DNA from: Actinobacillus delphinicola
GTDB lineage: Bacteria; Pseudomonadota; Gammaproteobacteria; Enterobacterales; Pasteurellaceae
DNA: 64,000 nt
Assembly (NCBI RefSeq): GCF_900638385.1
Contig: NZ_LR134510.1
Location: 1,674,001-1,738,000 of the forward strand
Direction of reading: 5' to 3'
The translations under genes were made by a program, and so were the position numbers. This document shows positions 46,443 through 58,339 of the stretch, piece after piece. Position 1 is the stretch's first letter. Each line of letters begins with the position of its first letter. Below the pieces are notes generated by a model. The model was not told the DNA's origin, did no database searches, and saw only the letters and a program-made list of their open reading frames with translations.

Positions 46443-48381
46443 GAGTATTTTTATTATTTTTCTTTTTAGTATATTTTTTAGGAGATGAAATATTTTTGCT
46501 TACGGTACTTAATTCACGCAATGCCTCAAAATTCTGATACTGCAGAAGATCAGGTAAGAGGGCGAATAGGTTTTGCATAAACTCTTGGTATGTGGCTTGT
46601 TGTTGGCTGATTTTATTGAGTTGTTGTTCCCAATGTGCCGTCATGTCTGGTTTGGTTGCGATTGGCGGAAGGGCATTGATAAGCGCTTTGCCGATTTCGG
46701 TACTGTGAATGTTACGACCTTGTTTACGCAAGAAACCACGTTTAAAGAGCAATTCAATAATGCCGGCACGGGTTGCCTCGGTGCCGAGACCATCGCTTTC
46801 ACGTAGAATTTTTTTCAGTTCTTTATCTTCCACAAATCGTGCAATACCTGTCATGGCGGAAAGTAATGTTGCATCGCTGAAATGGCGTGGTGGTTGTGTT
46901 TTTTTCGTTAAAATTTCAGCTTTTTCACAGAACAGAATATCGCCTTTTTTTACTTCATAAAGCGGATTTTCCACGCCACGATTTTCGTCATTATTTTTTT
47001 CACTTTTTAGTAACGTTTTCCAGCCCGCACTTTGTAGTTGGCGATTTTGAGCGACAAATTTTCCGCCCGCAATTTCTAATTCAATGCGACGTTTACGATA
47101 ATCCGCATCTGGGCAGAATTGCATTAAATATTGGCGAGCGATGAGGGTATAGACGCGTTGTTCATCGTGATTTAAATGCACTTTATGCGATTTTATAGTT
47201 GGAATAATCGCATGGTGCGCCTCAACTTTTTTGCTGTCCCAACAACGATTTTTTTGTTCTGGATTGATGATATCAGGTAACGGTTGATAATCTTCTAATT
47301 GCGCACTAATGGCTGATAAAACCTTATGGCGATCGGCAAATTGTTCTTGTGGGAGATAACGACAATCGGAACGTGGGTAAGTAATCAGTTTGTGCGTTTC
47401 GTAAAGGCGTTGGCAGCAATCCAGCACTTGTTGAGCTGAAAGCTGGTAAAGGCGTGCGGCATCGATTTGTAAACTTGATAAAGAGTAAGGTAACGGTGCT
47501 GTTTCGAGTTCTTGTTTATCAATATAATTGGTTACTTTTGCAGGTTGTTGTGTGACTTTGTTGACGACTAATTCTGCCAGTGAGCGTGATAAGATGCGCC
47601 CATCCTCATCTTGATAGTCTTCACACGCTTTACTTGGTTGCCACATTGCTTTAAAAGGGGCTTGATTAAAGAAAGGTGAGCTTTCATCTTGGGTGATGAT
47701 ATCGGCTTGAACTTCGTAATAATCTTTTGGTTGAAAATGTTCGATTTCGTGATCACGATTGACGATAAGCCCAAGTACGGGGGTTTGAACACGCCCAACG
47801 GAAAGCACGCCTTGAAACCCTGCACGTTGCCCGAGAATGGTGTAATTGCGAGTGAGATTAATCCCGTAAAGCCAATCCGCTCGGGCGCGTGCGAGTGCAG
47901 ACGTAGAAAGGGGAATAAAGTCACTGTTATTGCGCAGTTGTTCCACGGCTTTTTTGACGGCAGAAGGCGTTAAGTCGTTCACTAAACAACGTTTAATATT
48001 TTGAATTTTTTCACGTGGTAATTGTGCGTAATGAAAGACTTCATCTACCAGTAATTGTCCTTCTCGATCCGGGTCGCCTGCGTGTACCACTTCATCGGCT
48101 TGATTAATAAGCTTAATAACTGTATCAAGCTGTTTTTTAACGTCGGGGCGTGGAATCAGTTTCCATTGTTGAGGCACAATGGGAAGATATTCACGTCGCC
48201 ATTGTTTAAATTGTGGATTGTAGGCATCAGGCTCAGCTTGGCTAAGCAAATGACCAATACACCAAGTCACATAATCATTGTTACCACATTGAATAAAACC
48301 ATCACCTCGTTTATGAGGTTGAGGTAAGACATCGGCAATCGCTCTAGCAAGACTGGGTTTTTCGGCAACAAATACACGCAT
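46435..48381 (-). CDS. topB: DNA topoisomerase III
   Basis: A 648-residue type IA topoisomerase that decatenates DNA and resolves recombination intermediates. The TOPRIM domain has EKPS (7-10) and DPDREGQ (103-109); the catalytic tyrosine is Tyr335 in LITYPRSD. The C terminus is Lys-rich. Near full E. coli length (653). It is the gene that hosts the overlapping DUF3883 start at its end and is divergent from ybaB. Confidence 0.96.
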   Translation of the reverse strand: MRVFVAEKPSLARAIADVLPQPHKRGDGFIQCGNNDYVTWCIGHLLSQAEPDAYNPQFKQWRREYLPIVPQQWKLIPRPDVKKQLDTVIKLINQADEVVHAGDPDREGQLLVDEVFHYAQLPREKIQNIKRCLVNDLTPSAVKKAVEQLRNNSDFIPLSTSALARARADWLYGINLTRNYTILGQRAGFQGVLSVGRVQTPVLGLIVNRDHEIEHFQPKDYYEVQADIITQDESSPFFNQAPFKAMWQPSKACEDYQDEDGRILSRSLAELVVNKVTQQPAKVTNYIDKQELETAPLPYSLSSLQIDAARLYQLSAQQVLDCCQRLYETHKLITYPRSDCRYLPQEQFADRHKVLSAISAQLEDYQPLPDIINPEQKNRCWDSKKVEAHHAIIPTIKSHKVHLNHDEQRVYTLIARQYLMQFCPDADYRKRRIELEIAGGKFVAQNRQLQSAGWKTLLKSEKNNDENRGVENPLYEVKKGDILFCEKAEILTKKTQPPRHFSDATLLSAMTGIARFVEDKELKKILRESDGLGTEATRAGIIELLFKRGFLRKQGRNIHSTEIGKALINALPPIATKPDMTAHWEQQLNKISQQQATYQEFMQNLFALLPDLLQYQNFEALRELSTVSKNISSPKKYTKKKNNKNTHE

Positions 48382-48481
48382 AATAGATAAAATTCAATAA
48401 AATAAGAGGGGTGTATTCTAGCATATTGTGAAGTTTTTCGCTAAAATGCGACTTGTTTTTTAATAAATTTAGGAAAATATT

Positions 48482-48811
48482 ATGTTTGGAAAAGGTGGCT
48501 TAGGCGGCTTGATGAAACAAGCACAGCAAATGCAAGATCGCATGCAAAAGATGCAAGAAGAAGTTGCAAAACTTGAAGTAACTGGCGAATCTGGCGCAGG
48601 CTTAGTAAAAATCACCATTAACGGCGCACATAACTGCCGTCGTATTGAAATCGATCCGTCTTTAATGGAAGATGATCGTGAAATGTTAGAAGATTTAATC
48701 GCAGCGGCATTCAATGATGCAGTACGCCGTGCTGAAGAACTTCAAAAAGAAAAAATGAAAGAAGTGACTGCGGGTATGAGTTTACCACCAGGCTTTAAAC
48801 TTCCTTTCTAA
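48482..48811 (+). CDS. ybaB: Nucleoid-associated protein YbaB/EbfC
   Basis: A 109-residue dimeric DNA-binding protein with a helical, Gln/Met/Lys-rich N terminus ([19 protein letters not shown]) and the [22 protein letters not shown] core. Followed by recR, the usual gene pair. Confidence 0.95.
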   Translation: MFGKGGLGGLMKQAQQMQDRMQKMQEEVAKLEVTGESGAGLVKITINGAHNCRRIEIDPSLMEDDREMLEDLIAAAFNDAVRRAEELQKEKMKEVTAGMSLPPGFKLPF

Positions 48812-48825
48812 TCCCTCGTTAATTC

Positions 48826-48860
48826 ACCGCACGTTTTACATTTTGTAGCGTGCGGTCTTT
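48826..48860 (+). terminator. Weak hairpin between ybaB and recR
   Basis: ACCGCACG (48826-48833) and CGTGCGGT (48849-48856) with a 15-nt loop, then TCTTTTC. The arms are one base from the Haemophilus uptake core in inverted orientation. Confidence 0.5.
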
Positions 48861-48881
48861 TCTTTGTTATCGTAAAATATT

Positions 48882-49490
48882 ATGCAAACCAGTCCATTAT
48901 TAGAAGAACTCATCGAAAAATTACGTTGTTTGCCGGGTGTAGGTCCTAAATCCGCACAGCGTATGGCATATCATTTGTTACAACGTAACAGAAAGGCAGG
49001 GCAAGAACTTGGGCAAGTTTTAGAAAAATCAATGGCGCAGATTGGACATTGCTCAAAGTGCCAAACATTTACTGAGCAAGAAGTGTGTGCGATTTGCCAT
49101 AATCCTCGTCGCCAAGCAAGTGGGCTTTTATGTGTCGTAGAGCAACCTGTAGATATACAAGCGATAGAACAAACAGGGCAATTTTCAGGGCAATATTTTG
49201 TGTTAATGGGGCATCTTTCTCCGTTAGATGGCATTGGACCTCGAGAAATTGGTCTGGATAAGTTACAAATGCGCTTAGAACAAGAACAATTTAATGAAGT
49301 GATTCTTGCAACAAATCCAACGATTGAAGGTGATGTGACTGCGAATTATATTGCGGAAATGTGTCATCAATATCATATTAAAGTGAGTCGTATTGCGCAT
49401 GGTATTCCTGTTGGTGGCGAATTAGAGATGGTAGATGGAACAACACTTATGCATTCGTTTTTAGGTCGTCGTGAAGTTAGAGAAGATTAG
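48882..49490 (+). CDS. recR: Recombination protein RecR
   Basis: A 202-residue RecFOR mediator subunit that helps load RecA on gapped DNA. HhH motif [13 protein letters not shown] (17-29), zinc cysteines Cys57, Cys60, Cys69 and Cys72, TOPRIM region [11 protein letters not shown] near 110, and Walker-like [16 protein letters not shown] at the end. Full-length. Confidence 0.97.
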   Translation: MQTSPLLEELIEKLRCLPGVGPKSAQRMAYHLLQRNRKAGQELGQVLEKSMAQIGHCSKCQTFTEQEVCAICHNPRRQASGLLCVVEQPVDIQAIEQTGQFSGQYFVLMGHLSPLDGIGPREIGLDKLQMRLEQEQFNEVILATNPTIEGDVTANYIAEMCHQYHIKVSRIAHGIPVGGELEMVDGTTLMHSFLGRREVRED

Positions 49491-49752
49491 CCTAATATAA
49501 AATTCTCAAAAAACGTTTAAAAAAATACCAGCAAATACCATTTCAGGATGATTTATCTCTTTAAAAGAGCGATTTTTATACTAAAAGAGATTAAAATATA
49601 ACTGTTTTTATAAAAAATACTTTTAAATCTTGCAAATTTTAACTAATTTGATAAAAATAATACCGCTTTATAGGGATAAGGCGTTTTGTCTTATTAATTT
49701 TGTCCGTCTGTGTTGATACGCTCAGACATTAAACCACAGAAAGAGGTTCGTT

Positions 49753-49971
49753 ATGGAAGTTGGTGTTGTTAAATGGTTTAATAATGCGAAAGGCTTCGGT
49801 TTTATTGCGGCTGAAGGATCAGATGAAGATATTTTTGCCCATTATTCAGTTATTGATATGGACGGATATCGTACATTAAAAGCAGGTCAGAAAGTTTCTT
49901 TTGAACGTGTTCAGGGTGAAAAAGGATCACATGCTACTAAAATTGTTCCTATTATTGGAGAAAAAAAATAA
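49753..49971 (+). CDS. cspD: Cold-shock-domain protein CspD-like
   Basis: A 72-residue single-stranded nucleic-acid-binding protein: VKWFNNAKGFGFI (RNP1, 6-18) and DIFAHYSVI (RNP2, 26-34), with MDGYRTLKAGQKV as in CspD, a replication inhibitor in E. coli. The 262-nt upstream gap suggests a long leader; only a small ATAAG / CTTAT stem near 49675 was noticed. Ribosome site AGAGG. Confidence 0.9.
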   Translation: MEVGVVKWFNNAKGFGFIAAEGSDEDIFAHYSVIDMDGYRTLKAGQKVSFERVQGEKGSHATKIVPIIGEKK

Positions 49972-49986
49972 TATAGGGATAGTTTA

Positions 49987-50016
49987 AAAGAGCGCTCAGA
50001 AATGAGCGCTTTTTTT
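49987..50016 (+). terminator. Terminator after cspD
   Basis: AGCGCTCA, loop GAAA, TGAGCGCT, seven T residues. Confidence 0.93.
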
Positions 50017-50140
50017 ATGGAAGAAATTTATCGTGCTAAAATTAGTCATGATTTATTAGATCGTAAGAGGAAAAAGCATAAAAACGCTATGATAAAGTAC
50101 GATTGTTTAAGAATAATGCAGAAAAGGCGTGATTTTTTAA

Positions 50141-51208
<1,068 letters not shown>

Positions 51209-51237
51209 GTGTATTGACGATATTGAAGGATTAACAA

Positions 51238-53625
51238 ATGAAATTTAGTGAAAATTGGGTAAGAGAATGGGTAAATCCCGAAGTTGATAGCGATACGCTT
51301 TGCGACCAACTCACTATGCTTGGTTTAGAAGTAGATGGCGTTGAAAAAGTAGCAGGTGATTTTACAGGCGTTGTGGTTGGTGAAGTTGTGGAATGCGCAC
51401 GTCATCCAGATGCAGATAAATTACAAGTAACCAAAGTAAATGTTGGTGGCGATCGTTTATTAGATATCGTTTGCGGTGCGAAAAACTGCCGCTTAGGCTT
51501 AAAAGTAGCTTGTGCGACCGAAGGTGCGGTTTTACCAGGTGATTTTAAAATTAAGAAAACTAAATTACGTGGTCAACCATCAGAAGGTATGCTTTGCTCA
51601 TTTAGTGAATTAGGCGTAGAAGATGGTTCAGAAGGTATTTTAGAATTACCAGCAGATGCACCTATCGGTATGGATTTCCGTGAGTATTTAGATTTAAATG
51701 ATAATATGATCGAAATCAGCTTAACCCCAAACCGTGCAGATTGTTTAAGCATTATGGGCGTGGCTCGTGATTTAGCTGTGTTAAACCGTTTACCGTTGAA
51801 TCAAGAAGACATTAAAACTGTGCCAGCAACTATCGCAGATAAAGTGGCGATGGAAGTGAAAGAGCCTGCTGCTTGTCCACGTTATTTATTACGTATGATT
51901 AAAAATATCGATATGAATGCGAAAACACCACGTTGGATGCAAGAAAAATTACGTCGTGGTGGTATTCGTTCTATCGATCCTGTTGTGGATGTAACAAACT
52001 ACATCTTATTAGCCTACGGTCAACCAATGCACGCATTTGATGCCGATAAAGTCGCTCAACCTGTACAAGTGCGTTTTGCTAAACCTGAAGAAGAATTAAC
52101 GCTTTTAGATGGTAATACTGTAAAACTTAAAGAAAATACATTAGTTATCGCTGACCAAAATGGTGCATTAGCGATGGCAGGTATTTTCGGTGGCGAAGCA
52201 AGTGGTGTGACTGCAGAAAGTAAAAATATCATTTTAGAAGCTGCATTCTTTGCGCCATTAGCCATTACTGGTCGCGCACGTCAATATGGTTTACACACTG
52301 ACTCATCACACCGTTTTGAACGTGGTGTAGATTTCGCTATTGCTGAAAAAATGATGGAAAAAGCAACCGCATTAATTTTAGAAATTTGTGGTGGTGAAGC
52401 AGGTGAAATTTGCAAAGTAGAAAGTGCAGAAAATTTACCGAAAATTGAGGCGATCACATTACGTCGTGAAAAATTAGATAATCTGCTCGGTCATCATATT
52501 CCGACTGAACAAGTTACTGATATTTTAAACCGTCTTGGTTTTGATGTCGCTTATACCGATGATAAATGGCAAGTGACACCAACAAGCTGGCGCTTTGATA
52601 TTCAAATCGAAGAAGATTTAATTGAAGAAGTGGCGCGTATTTATGGGTATAACAATATTCCAAATAATGCACCGCTTGCACATTTACAAATTAACGAACG
52701 CCCAGAAAAAGAATTAAATATCAATCGTATTCGTCAAGCATTTGTTGACAGCGATTATCAAGAAATTATTTCTTATAGCTTTGTGGATCCAGATATTCAA
52801 CGCCATCTTCATCCAGAAATGGAAGCATTGATTTTACCAAATCCGATTTCTAAAGAAATGTCAGCAATGCGTCTTTCTTTATTGACAGGTTTACTTGGTG
52901 CGGTGCTTTATAACCAAAATCGTCAACAAAGTCGTGTACGTTTATTTGAAACTGGATTACGTTTCGTTCCAGATGAAAATGCAGAAAGCGGTGTACGTCA
53001 AGAAATGATGCTTGGTGCGGTGATTTGTGGTGATCGTTTCCCAATTACTTGGGAACGTAAAGGTGAAAATGTGGATTTCTTTGATCTTAAAGGAGATTTA
53101 GAACGCATTTTATCTTTGACAAAAGCTGGAAATCGTCTTCAATTTGTAGCAAAATCATTTACAGCATTACATCCAGGTCAATCAGCAGCCATTTTATTAG
53201 ATGGTGAAGAAATTGGCTTTATCGGAACCGTACATCCGAAAGTGATTCAAACTTTAGGACTTTCTGGTAAACCAGTGGTAGCTGAAATTAAATGGTCTGC
53301 GATTAATGAACAAAAAGTACCAAGTGCAAAAGAAGTTTCTCGTTTCCCTGCGAATAAACGTGATCTTGCGTTGGTGGTGGACAAAGATGTTCCTGCACAA
53401 GCAATTCTTAATGCTTGCCAAGAGGCTGGTGGTGAACAACTTGTGAATGTGACATTATTTGATGTGTACCAAGGTGCAAATCTTGAAGCGGGTAAGAAAA
53501 GCTTAGCGGTCAGCTTAACTATTCAAGATACGCAAAAAACCTTGGAGGAAAAGGATATTAACGCCGTGATTTCAGCTGTGCTCAGTGCGTTAGAATCTCG
53601 TTTTAATGCCTATTTAAGAGAGTAA
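51238..53625 (+). CDS. pheT: Phenylalanyl-tRNA synthetase beta subunit
   Basis: A 795-residue subunit: tRNA-binding OB domain (about 40-150), B3/B4 editing region (about 210-395), B5 domain (about 400-475), the catalytic-like domain, and the C-terminal anticodon-binding FDX-ACB domain (about 700-795, starting [15 protein letters not shown]). It follows pheS by 29 nt with AAGGATTAACA and precedes ihfA by 3 nt. Confidence 0.97.
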   Translation: MKFSENWVREWVNPEVDSDTLCDQLTMLGLEVDGVEKVAGDFTGVVVGEVVECARHPDADKLQVTKVNVGGDRLLDIVCGAKNCRLGLKVACATEGAVLPGDFKIKKTKLRGQPSEGMLCSFSELGVEDGSEGILELPADAPIGMDFREYLDLNDNMIEISLTPNRADCLSIMGVARDLAVLNRLPLNQEDIKTVPATIADKVAMEVKEPAACPRYLLRMIKNIDMNAKTPRWMQEKLRRGGIRSIDPVVDVTNYILLAYGQPMHAFDADKVAQPVQVRFAKPEEELTLLDGNTVKLKENTLVIADQNGALAMAGIFGGEASGVTAESKNIILEAAFFAPLAITGRARQYGLHTDSSHRFERGVDFAIAEKMMEKATALILEICGGEAGEICKVESAENLPKIEAITLRREKLDNLLGHHIPTEQVTDILNRLGFDVAYTDDKWQVTPTSWRFDIQIEEDLIEEVARIYGYNNIPNNAPLAHLQINERPEKELNINRIRQAFVDSDYQEIISYSFVDPDIQRHLHPEMEALILPNPISKEMSAMRLSLLTGLLGAVLYNQNRQQSRVRLFETGLRFVPDENAESGVRQEMMLGAVICGDRFPITWERKGENVDFFDLKGDLERILSLTKAGNRLQFVAKSFTALHPGQSAAILLDGEEIGFIGTVHPKVIQTLGLSGKPVVAEIKWSAINEQKVPSAKEVSRFPANKRDLALVVDKDVPAQAILNACQEAGGEQLVNVTLFDVYQGANLEAGKKSLAVSLTIQDTQKTLEEKDINAVISAVLSALESRFNAYLRE

Positions 53626-53628
53626 ACT

Positions 53629-53925
53629 ATGACTTTAACAAAACAAGATATTGCAAAACGTCTCATAGAATCGCTTGGACTCGATAAAGACGACGCAAAA
53701 ATGTTAGTGGAAAGTTTTTTTGAGGAAATTCGAGCTTGCCTGGAAGCGGGCGAGGATGTGAAGTTATCGGGTTTTGGTAATTTCGAATTACGCGAAAAGG
53801 CATCAAGACCTGGTCGCAACCCAAAAACTGGAGAAAGTGTTCCCGTATCAGCACGTCGAGTTGTTGTTTTTAAACCAGGACAGAAACTTCGGAAACGAGT
53901 TGAGAAAACCATTCCAAAACATTGA
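53629..53925 (+). CDS. ihfA: Integration host factor alpha subunit
   Basis: A 98-residue DNA-bending protein of the HU/IHF family ([12 protein letters not shown] at 3-14; DNA arm around [25 protein letters not shown], about 64-88). It partners with IHF-beta. It starts 3 nt after the pheT stop, the conserved pheS-pheT-ihfA order, and is probably translated by coupling. Confidence 0.97.
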   Translation: MTLTKQDIAKRLIESLGLDKDDAKMLVESFFEEIRACLEAGEDVKLSGFGNFELREKASRPGRNPKTGESVPVSARRVVVFKPGQKLRKRVEKTIPKH

Positions 53926-53960
53926 TGAAACATCTTGACTGTTAGTTATTAAACTCATTT

Positions 53961-54005
53961 TCACTCCTCAATTTTGCATAAAATTTATGCCGAATTGGGG
54001 CGTGA
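53961..54005. repeat. Intergenic palindrome, copy 7
   Basis: Arms TCACTCCTCAATT / AATTGGGGCGTGA (two mismatches) around the perfect inner palindrome GCATAAAATTTATGC. It lies 35 nt after ihfA. Confidence 0.8.
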
Positions 54006-54087
54006 TCTTACGCCTTTCATCTAAGACTCTTATTTTTTATTTTCGAGTTATATAAGAAAGATAACAAAAACAATCATAAATTAGTAT

Positions 54088-54106
54088 TGATAATAATTCT
54101 CATTTG
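54088..54106. promoter_or_regulatory. Fur-like box upstream of yfeABCD
   Basis: GATAATAATTCTCATT matches about 13 of 19 positions of the Fur consensus GATAATGATAATCATTATC. It lies about 45 nt before the yfeA start, so iron (or manganese) repression of the transporter is likely. Confidence 0.65.
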
Positions 54107-54147
54107 TATTAATAATACGCCCAATGACTATTTTAGGGGAGAGAAAT

Positions 54148-55029
54148 ATGCGTTATTTACTTACATTGTTATTTGTTTTTTATACCGCTTCAGTATCAGC
54201 AAAGCTTAATGTTATTACAACATTTACCATTCTTCAGGATATCGCTCAAAATGTTGGTGGCGATAAAGCAACAGTCAAATCTATAACTAAAGCTGGTGCC
54301 GAAATTCACCAATATCAGCCTACACCCAAAGACATCATCAAAGCGCAAAATGCAGATTTGATTTTATGGAATGGTCTTTATCTGGAAAGTTGGTTTGAAC
54401 GTTTTTTTGAAAATATGCCACCAATTCCTTCTGTGGTTGTCACTGAGGGTATTCAGCCACTTTCTATTTATAAGGGACCTTATAAAGGTAAACCCAATCC
54501 TCACGCATGGATGTCACCCCAAAATGCGATTTTATATGTCAATAATATCAGAGATGCATTTATTAAATACGATCCTGAAAATGCAGAAACATATAGAGAA
54601 AATGCAAGAAATTACATTCAAAAGATTGAAAAATTGGATCAAAAATTTCAAACCGTTTTTTCTAAAATTCCAGAACAAAAACGATATTTAGCAACTAGTG
54701 AAGGTGCATTCGGGTATCTTGCGAAACATTACCATTTGAAAGAGGCCTATTTATGGTCAATTAATGCTGAACAACAGGGAACCCCGCAACAAGTGAAAGA
54801 GCTTATTGATCTGGTTCGTGCAAATCAAATTCCTGTTATTTTTAGCGAAAGTACGATTTCTGATAAACCTGCAAAACAAGTTGCTCATGAAAGTGGTGCA
54901 AAATATGGCGGGGTACTATATGTTGATTCTCTCTCTACAAGTAAAGGACCTGTTCCGACTTATTTGGATTTATTAGATAAAACAATTACGACTATTGCCC
55001 AAGGCTTTGGAGTATATAATGAAAAATAA
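54148..55029 (+). CDS. yfeA: Iron/manganese ABC transporter binding protein
   Basis: A 293-residue cluster A-I (ZinT/PsaA/YfeA type) binding protein with signal peptide (cleavage after VSA, residue 18). Metal ligands His54, His119, Glu185 and Asp260 are all present, the Fe/Mn pattern; there is no His-rich loop, which argues against ZnuA. The ATG at 54148 follows GGGGAGAGAAAT. First gene of a four-gene operon. Confidence 0.92.
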   Translation: MRYLLTLLFVFYTASVSAKLNVITTFTILQDIAQNVGGDKATVKSITKAGAEIHQYQPTPKDIIKAQNADLILWNGLYLESWFERFFENMPPIPSVVVTEGIQPLSIYKGPYKGKPNPHAWMSPQNAILYVNNIRDAFIKYDPENAETYRENARNYIQKIEKLDQKFQTVFSKIPEQKRYLATSEGAFGYLAKHYHLKEAYLWSINAEQQGTPQQVKELIDLVRANQIPVIFSESTISDKPAKQVAHESGAKYGGVLYVDSLSTSKGPVPTYLDLLDKTITTIAQGFGVYNEK

Positions 55030-55825
55030 TATGATTACCGTAACGGATTTGGCCGTTCGTTATAATAATGGACATCTTGCAATTTACGATATTAATTTTT
55101 CTTTACCAAATAGTATGATTTGTGCCTTAATTGGAATTAATGGTAGTGGGAAATCAACACTTTTTAAAAGTTTAATGGGTTTAATTAAACCTCAAAAAGG
55201 GAAAATAGAAATATGCGAACTCCCTATTAATAAAGCATTAAAAGCTAATTTAGTTTCGTATGTTCCACAAATTGAAGAAGTAGATTGGTCATTTCCTGTA
55301 ACGGTTTATGATGTTGTAATGATGGGGCGTTATGGACATATGAATTTTCTTCGTATACCGACTAAAAATGATAAATTAAAGGTACAAAATGCACTTGAAA
55401 AAATGGGAATATCAGATTTACAAGATCGTCAAATTGGAGAGTTATCTGGCGGTCAAAAGAAACGTGTTTTTTTAGCAAGAGCATTAGCGCAAGAAAGTCA
55501 TATATTTTTATTAGATGAGCCATTTACTGGTATTGATGTTACAACATCTAATATTATTATTTCTCTTTTAAAAGAATTAAGAGAAATGGGAAAACTTATT
55601 TTAATTTCTATGCATAATTTAAATGCTATTCCTAACTTTTGTGATCATATTATTATGTTAAATCGTCAATTAATTGCCGAAGGAAGTATTGCAGATACCT
55701 TTACTCAAGAAAATTTAGAAAAAGTATTTGGTGAACAGAACAAGAAAGAAGATAAATCAGTAGCAGTTATTGATAAAGAACATCTTTGGAATATGACAAG
55801 CGGTGAGCCTTCTATTTCGATTTAG
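55019..55825 (+). CDS. yfeB: Iron/manganese ABC transporter ATPase
   Basis: A 268-residue ATPase: Walker [10 protein letters not shown] near 41, signature LSGGQKKR near 141, Walker [13 protein letters not shown] near 161, HN switch SMHNL near 199. The ATG at 55019 has GGAG upstream and overlaps the yfeA stop by 11 nt. Confidence 0.93.
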   Translation: MKNNMITVTDLAVRYNNGHLAIYDINFSLPNSMICALIGINGSGKSTLFKSLMGLIKPQKGKIEICELPINKALKANLVSYVPQIEEVDWSFPVTVYDVVMMGRYGHMNFLRIPTKNDKLKVQNALEKMGISDLQDRQIGELSGGQKKRVFLARALAQESHIFLLDEPFTGIDVTTSNIIISLLKELREMGKLILISMHNLNAIPNFCDHIIMLNRQLIAEGSIADTFTQENLEKVFGEQNKKEDKSVAVIDKEHLWNMTSGEPSISI

Positions 55826-55836
55826 GGAGAGGGAGA

Positions 55837-56682
55837 ATGAGTTTTTTAGAACCTTTTCATTATCAATATATTATTAATGCGATGTTGTTAAGTGCCTTAA
55901 TTGGCGGTATTTGTGCGTTTCTTTCAGGGTATTTAATTCTAAAAAGATGGTCTTTAATTGGTGATGCATTATCCCATTCAGTCGTTCCTGGTGTAGCGAT
56001 AGCTTATTATTTAGAAGTCCCTTATGCAATTGGTGCTTTCTTTTCGGGAATCTTTGCTGCTGCTAGCATTCTCTGGATAAAATCATTATCTAAATTACGT
56101 GAAGATGCCATTATAGGTTTTATTTTTACAACTTTTTTTGCCCTAGGATTATTGATTATCTCGTTACATCCAACAGCAGTAAACATTCAGGAAATTATTT
56201 TAGGAAATATTCTAGGCATCTCACAAAATGATATTTATCAGGTTTTAATTATTGCTTTTGTGAGTATTGTATTACTGTTCTGTTTTTGGAAAAATTTGAT
56301 GCTTATATTCTTTGATGAAGTTCAAGCTAAATTAGTTGGATTAAATGTAACAGCATATAAATTATTATTTTTTACTTTATTAAGTGCATGTATTGTTGTG
56401 GCATTACAAACAGTCGGGGCAATTCTTGTGATTGCAATGGTTGTCACACCAGGTGCAACGGCTTATTTATTAACGGATAGATTTCAACAATTATTAAAAA
56501 TTTCAGTATTGATTGGTGTCATTATATCTGTCTTAGGGGTTTATATGAGTTATTTTCTAAATGGTTCAACGGGTGGCGTAATTGTTTCATTGCAGACATT
56601 ATTATTTCTTGCTGCTTTCTTATTTTCTCCTAAATATGGTTGTTTAATATCACATAGAGGAGAAAAGCATGAGTTGGATTGA
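55837..56682 (+). CDS. yfeC: Iron/manganese ABC transporter permease 1
   Basis: A 281-residue ABC-3 family permease with about eight membrane helices; LIGDALSHSVVPGVAIAY near 45 and MVVTPGATAYLLTD near 205 are family signatures. GGGAGAGGG precedes the ATG. It overlaps the next gene by 14 nt. Confidence 0.92.
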   Translation: MSFLEPFHYQYIINAMLLSALIGGICAFLSGYLILKRWSLIGDALSHSVVPGVAIAYYLEVPYAIGAFFSGIFAAASILWIKSLSKLREDAIIGFIFTTFFALGLLIISLHPTAVNIQEIILGNILGISQNDIYQVLIIAFVSIVLLFCFWKNLMLIFFDEVQAKLVGLNVTAYKLLFFTLLSACIVVALQTVGAILVIAMVVTPGATAYLLTDRFQQLLKISVLIGVIISVLGVYMSYFLNGSTGGVIVSLQTLLFLAAFLFSPKYGCLISHRGEKHELD

Positions 56683-57514
56683 TCTATTATCTGAACCCTT
56701 TACTTATCCTTTTATGCAACGTGCCTTGTTTGTCGCAGTTATTGTTGCAACGATTTCAGCAATTTTATCTTGCTATTTAGTTTTAAAAGGTTGGGCATTA
56801 ATGGGGGATGCATTATCACATGCAGTTTTACCAGGTATTGTTATTGTTTATTTACTAAATCTTCCTCTTATTATTGGTGCATTTCTTTCGGGAATATTTT
56901 GTGCATTTAGTATGGGGTATATTAAGCAACATTCTCGATTAAAAGAGGATACAGTCATGGGAATTGTATTTGCTGGTATGTTTGCGTTTGGTTTAGTGCT
57001 TTTTAGCAAAATTGAATCAGAACAGCATTTATTACATATTCTCTTTGGTAATATACTTGGTATCACAAGAGGTGATTTCTATCAAACATTGATTATTTCA
57101 GCAATAGTAATATTAGTTTTATTATTAAAAGGCAAGGACTTTGTTCTATTTTGCTTTGATCCTAATTATTGTCATGTTGCAGGACTTTCTCCGAAAAAAC
57201 TTCATTATTTTTTACTCAGTTTATTGACCCTCACCATTGTTATGGCAATGCAAGTTGTTGGTGTTATTCTGGTTGTGGCCATGTTAATTTCACCAGGTAT
57301 GACAGCCTATTTATTAACGAAACAGTTTTATCAAATGGTTACCATTGCTATCTTTTTTTCATTATTGAGTAGTTTCTTAGGGCTTATCGTTAGTTATTAT
57401 CTTGATGCCTCACCTGGTGCATGTATTATCTTAATTCAGGCGATTTTCTTCATGGTTGTCCTTGCCTTGGTTCAATTAAAAAATAAGATTCAAATAAATT
57501 TTTCCGAAAATTGA
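56669..57514 (+). CDS. yfeD: Iron/manganese ABC transporter permease 2
   Basis: A 281-residue paralogue of the preceding permease (LMGDALSHAVLPGIVIVY near 45; MLISPGMTAYLLTK near 208). The heterodimer YfeCD is the membrane channel. AGGAG in the end of yfeC serves as its ribosome site. Its last codons overlap a partial intergenic palindrome. Confidence 0.92.
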   Translation: MSWIDLLSEPFTYPFMQRALFVAVIVATISAILSCYLVLKGWALMGDALSHAVLPGIVIVYLLNLPLIIGAFLSGIFCAFSMGYIKQHSRLKEDTVMGIVFAGMFAFGLVLFSKIESEQHLLHILFGNILGITRGDFYQTLIISAIVILVLLLKGKDFVLFCFDPNYCHVAGLSPKKLHYFLLSLLTLTIVMAMQVVGVILVVAMLISPGMTAYLLTKQFYQMVTIAIFFSLLSSFLGLIVSYYLDASPGACIILIQAIFFMVVLALVQLKNKIQINFSEN

Positions 57515-57520
57515 GGCGTA
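57494..57520. repeat. Partial intergenic palindrome overlapping the yfeD stop
   Basis: AAATTTTTCCGAAAATTGAG then GCGTA: core and right arm of the dispersed family; the left arm is replaced by yfeD codons. Confidence 0.5.
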
Positions 57521-57580
57521 GCAATTTAACAAAAAATTTGAGAAAATAATCGCAGTATATTCATCATGAAGGAGCGTTGT

Positions 57581-58228
57581 ATGAAGCTTTATCTATACGA
57601 TCATTGTCCCTATTGTGTACGACCGCGCATGTTAGTAGGACTTAAAAATTTACGTGTGGAAGAAGTTACTTTATTAAATGACAATGAAGCCACTCCAATG
57701 GCATTGATTGGAAAAAAAGTTGTCCCAATTCTTGTGAAAGATGATGGTTGTGCGATGGGCGAAAGTCTGGATATCGTGCGCTATTTTGATGAAAAATTTG
57801 GTCCCAAGATTTTAAAAGATGAAGTTCGACCTGAAATCAAAGCGTGGTGTGAAGATGTCGGCAGTTATTATTATCGATTATTACACCCGCGCTGTATCCA
57901 GCTTGGATTACCTGAATTTTCAACGGCTGGCGCAATTGAATATTTTGTGAAAAAGAAAAGCGTGAAAATTGGTAACTTTGAACAAAATGTCCGTAATTCA
58001 GCGTACTATATTGAAAAGTTAGAATTAGATTTAGCACGACTTGGCGCATTAATTAAAAAGCCAACCAGTCTTAACGATGAATTGTCTTATGAAGACATTC
58101 TCGTTTTCCCGATGTTACGTAATTTAACTTGCGTAAAAGGGTTGCGATTCCCTCATAAAGTGAAAACTTATGTAGAAAATATGGCAAAGGCGACACATAT
58201 TCCGCTATTTTACGATAAACAACGTTAA
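57581..58228 (+). CDS. grxB: Glutaredoxin 2
   Basis: A 215-residue GST-like glutaredoxin with CPYC at 9-12 in the N-terminal thioredoxin domain and an all-helical C-terminal domain. It reduces disulfides with glutathione. Same length as E. coli Grx2. The ATG at 57581 follows GAAGGAGCG. Confidence 0.94.
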   Translation: MKLYLYDHCPYCVRPRMLVGLKNLRVEEVTLLNDNEATPMALIGKKVVPILVKDDGCAMGESLDIVRYFDEKFGPKILKDEVRPEIKAWCEDVGSYYYRLLHPRCIQLGLPEFSTAGAIEYFVKKKSVKIGNFEQNVRNSAYYIEKLELDLARLGALIKKPTSLNDELSYEDILVFPMLRNLTCVKGLRFPHKVKTYVENMAKATHIPLFYDKQR

Positions 58229-58236
58229 TGAATTGC

Positions 58237-58267
58237 AAGAGGAAGTCCTAGTGATTTCCTCTTTTTT
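58237..58267 (+). terminator. Terminator after grxB
   Basis: AAGAGGAA (58237-58244) and TTCCTCTT (58255-58262) followed by a T-run. Confidence 0.85.
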
Positions 58268-58339
58268 ATTTATGTAATTTTTTTTCATTTCCAGATTTTG
58301 CTAAAATAACATAACTTTATTCTTAATCACGCATACGTT

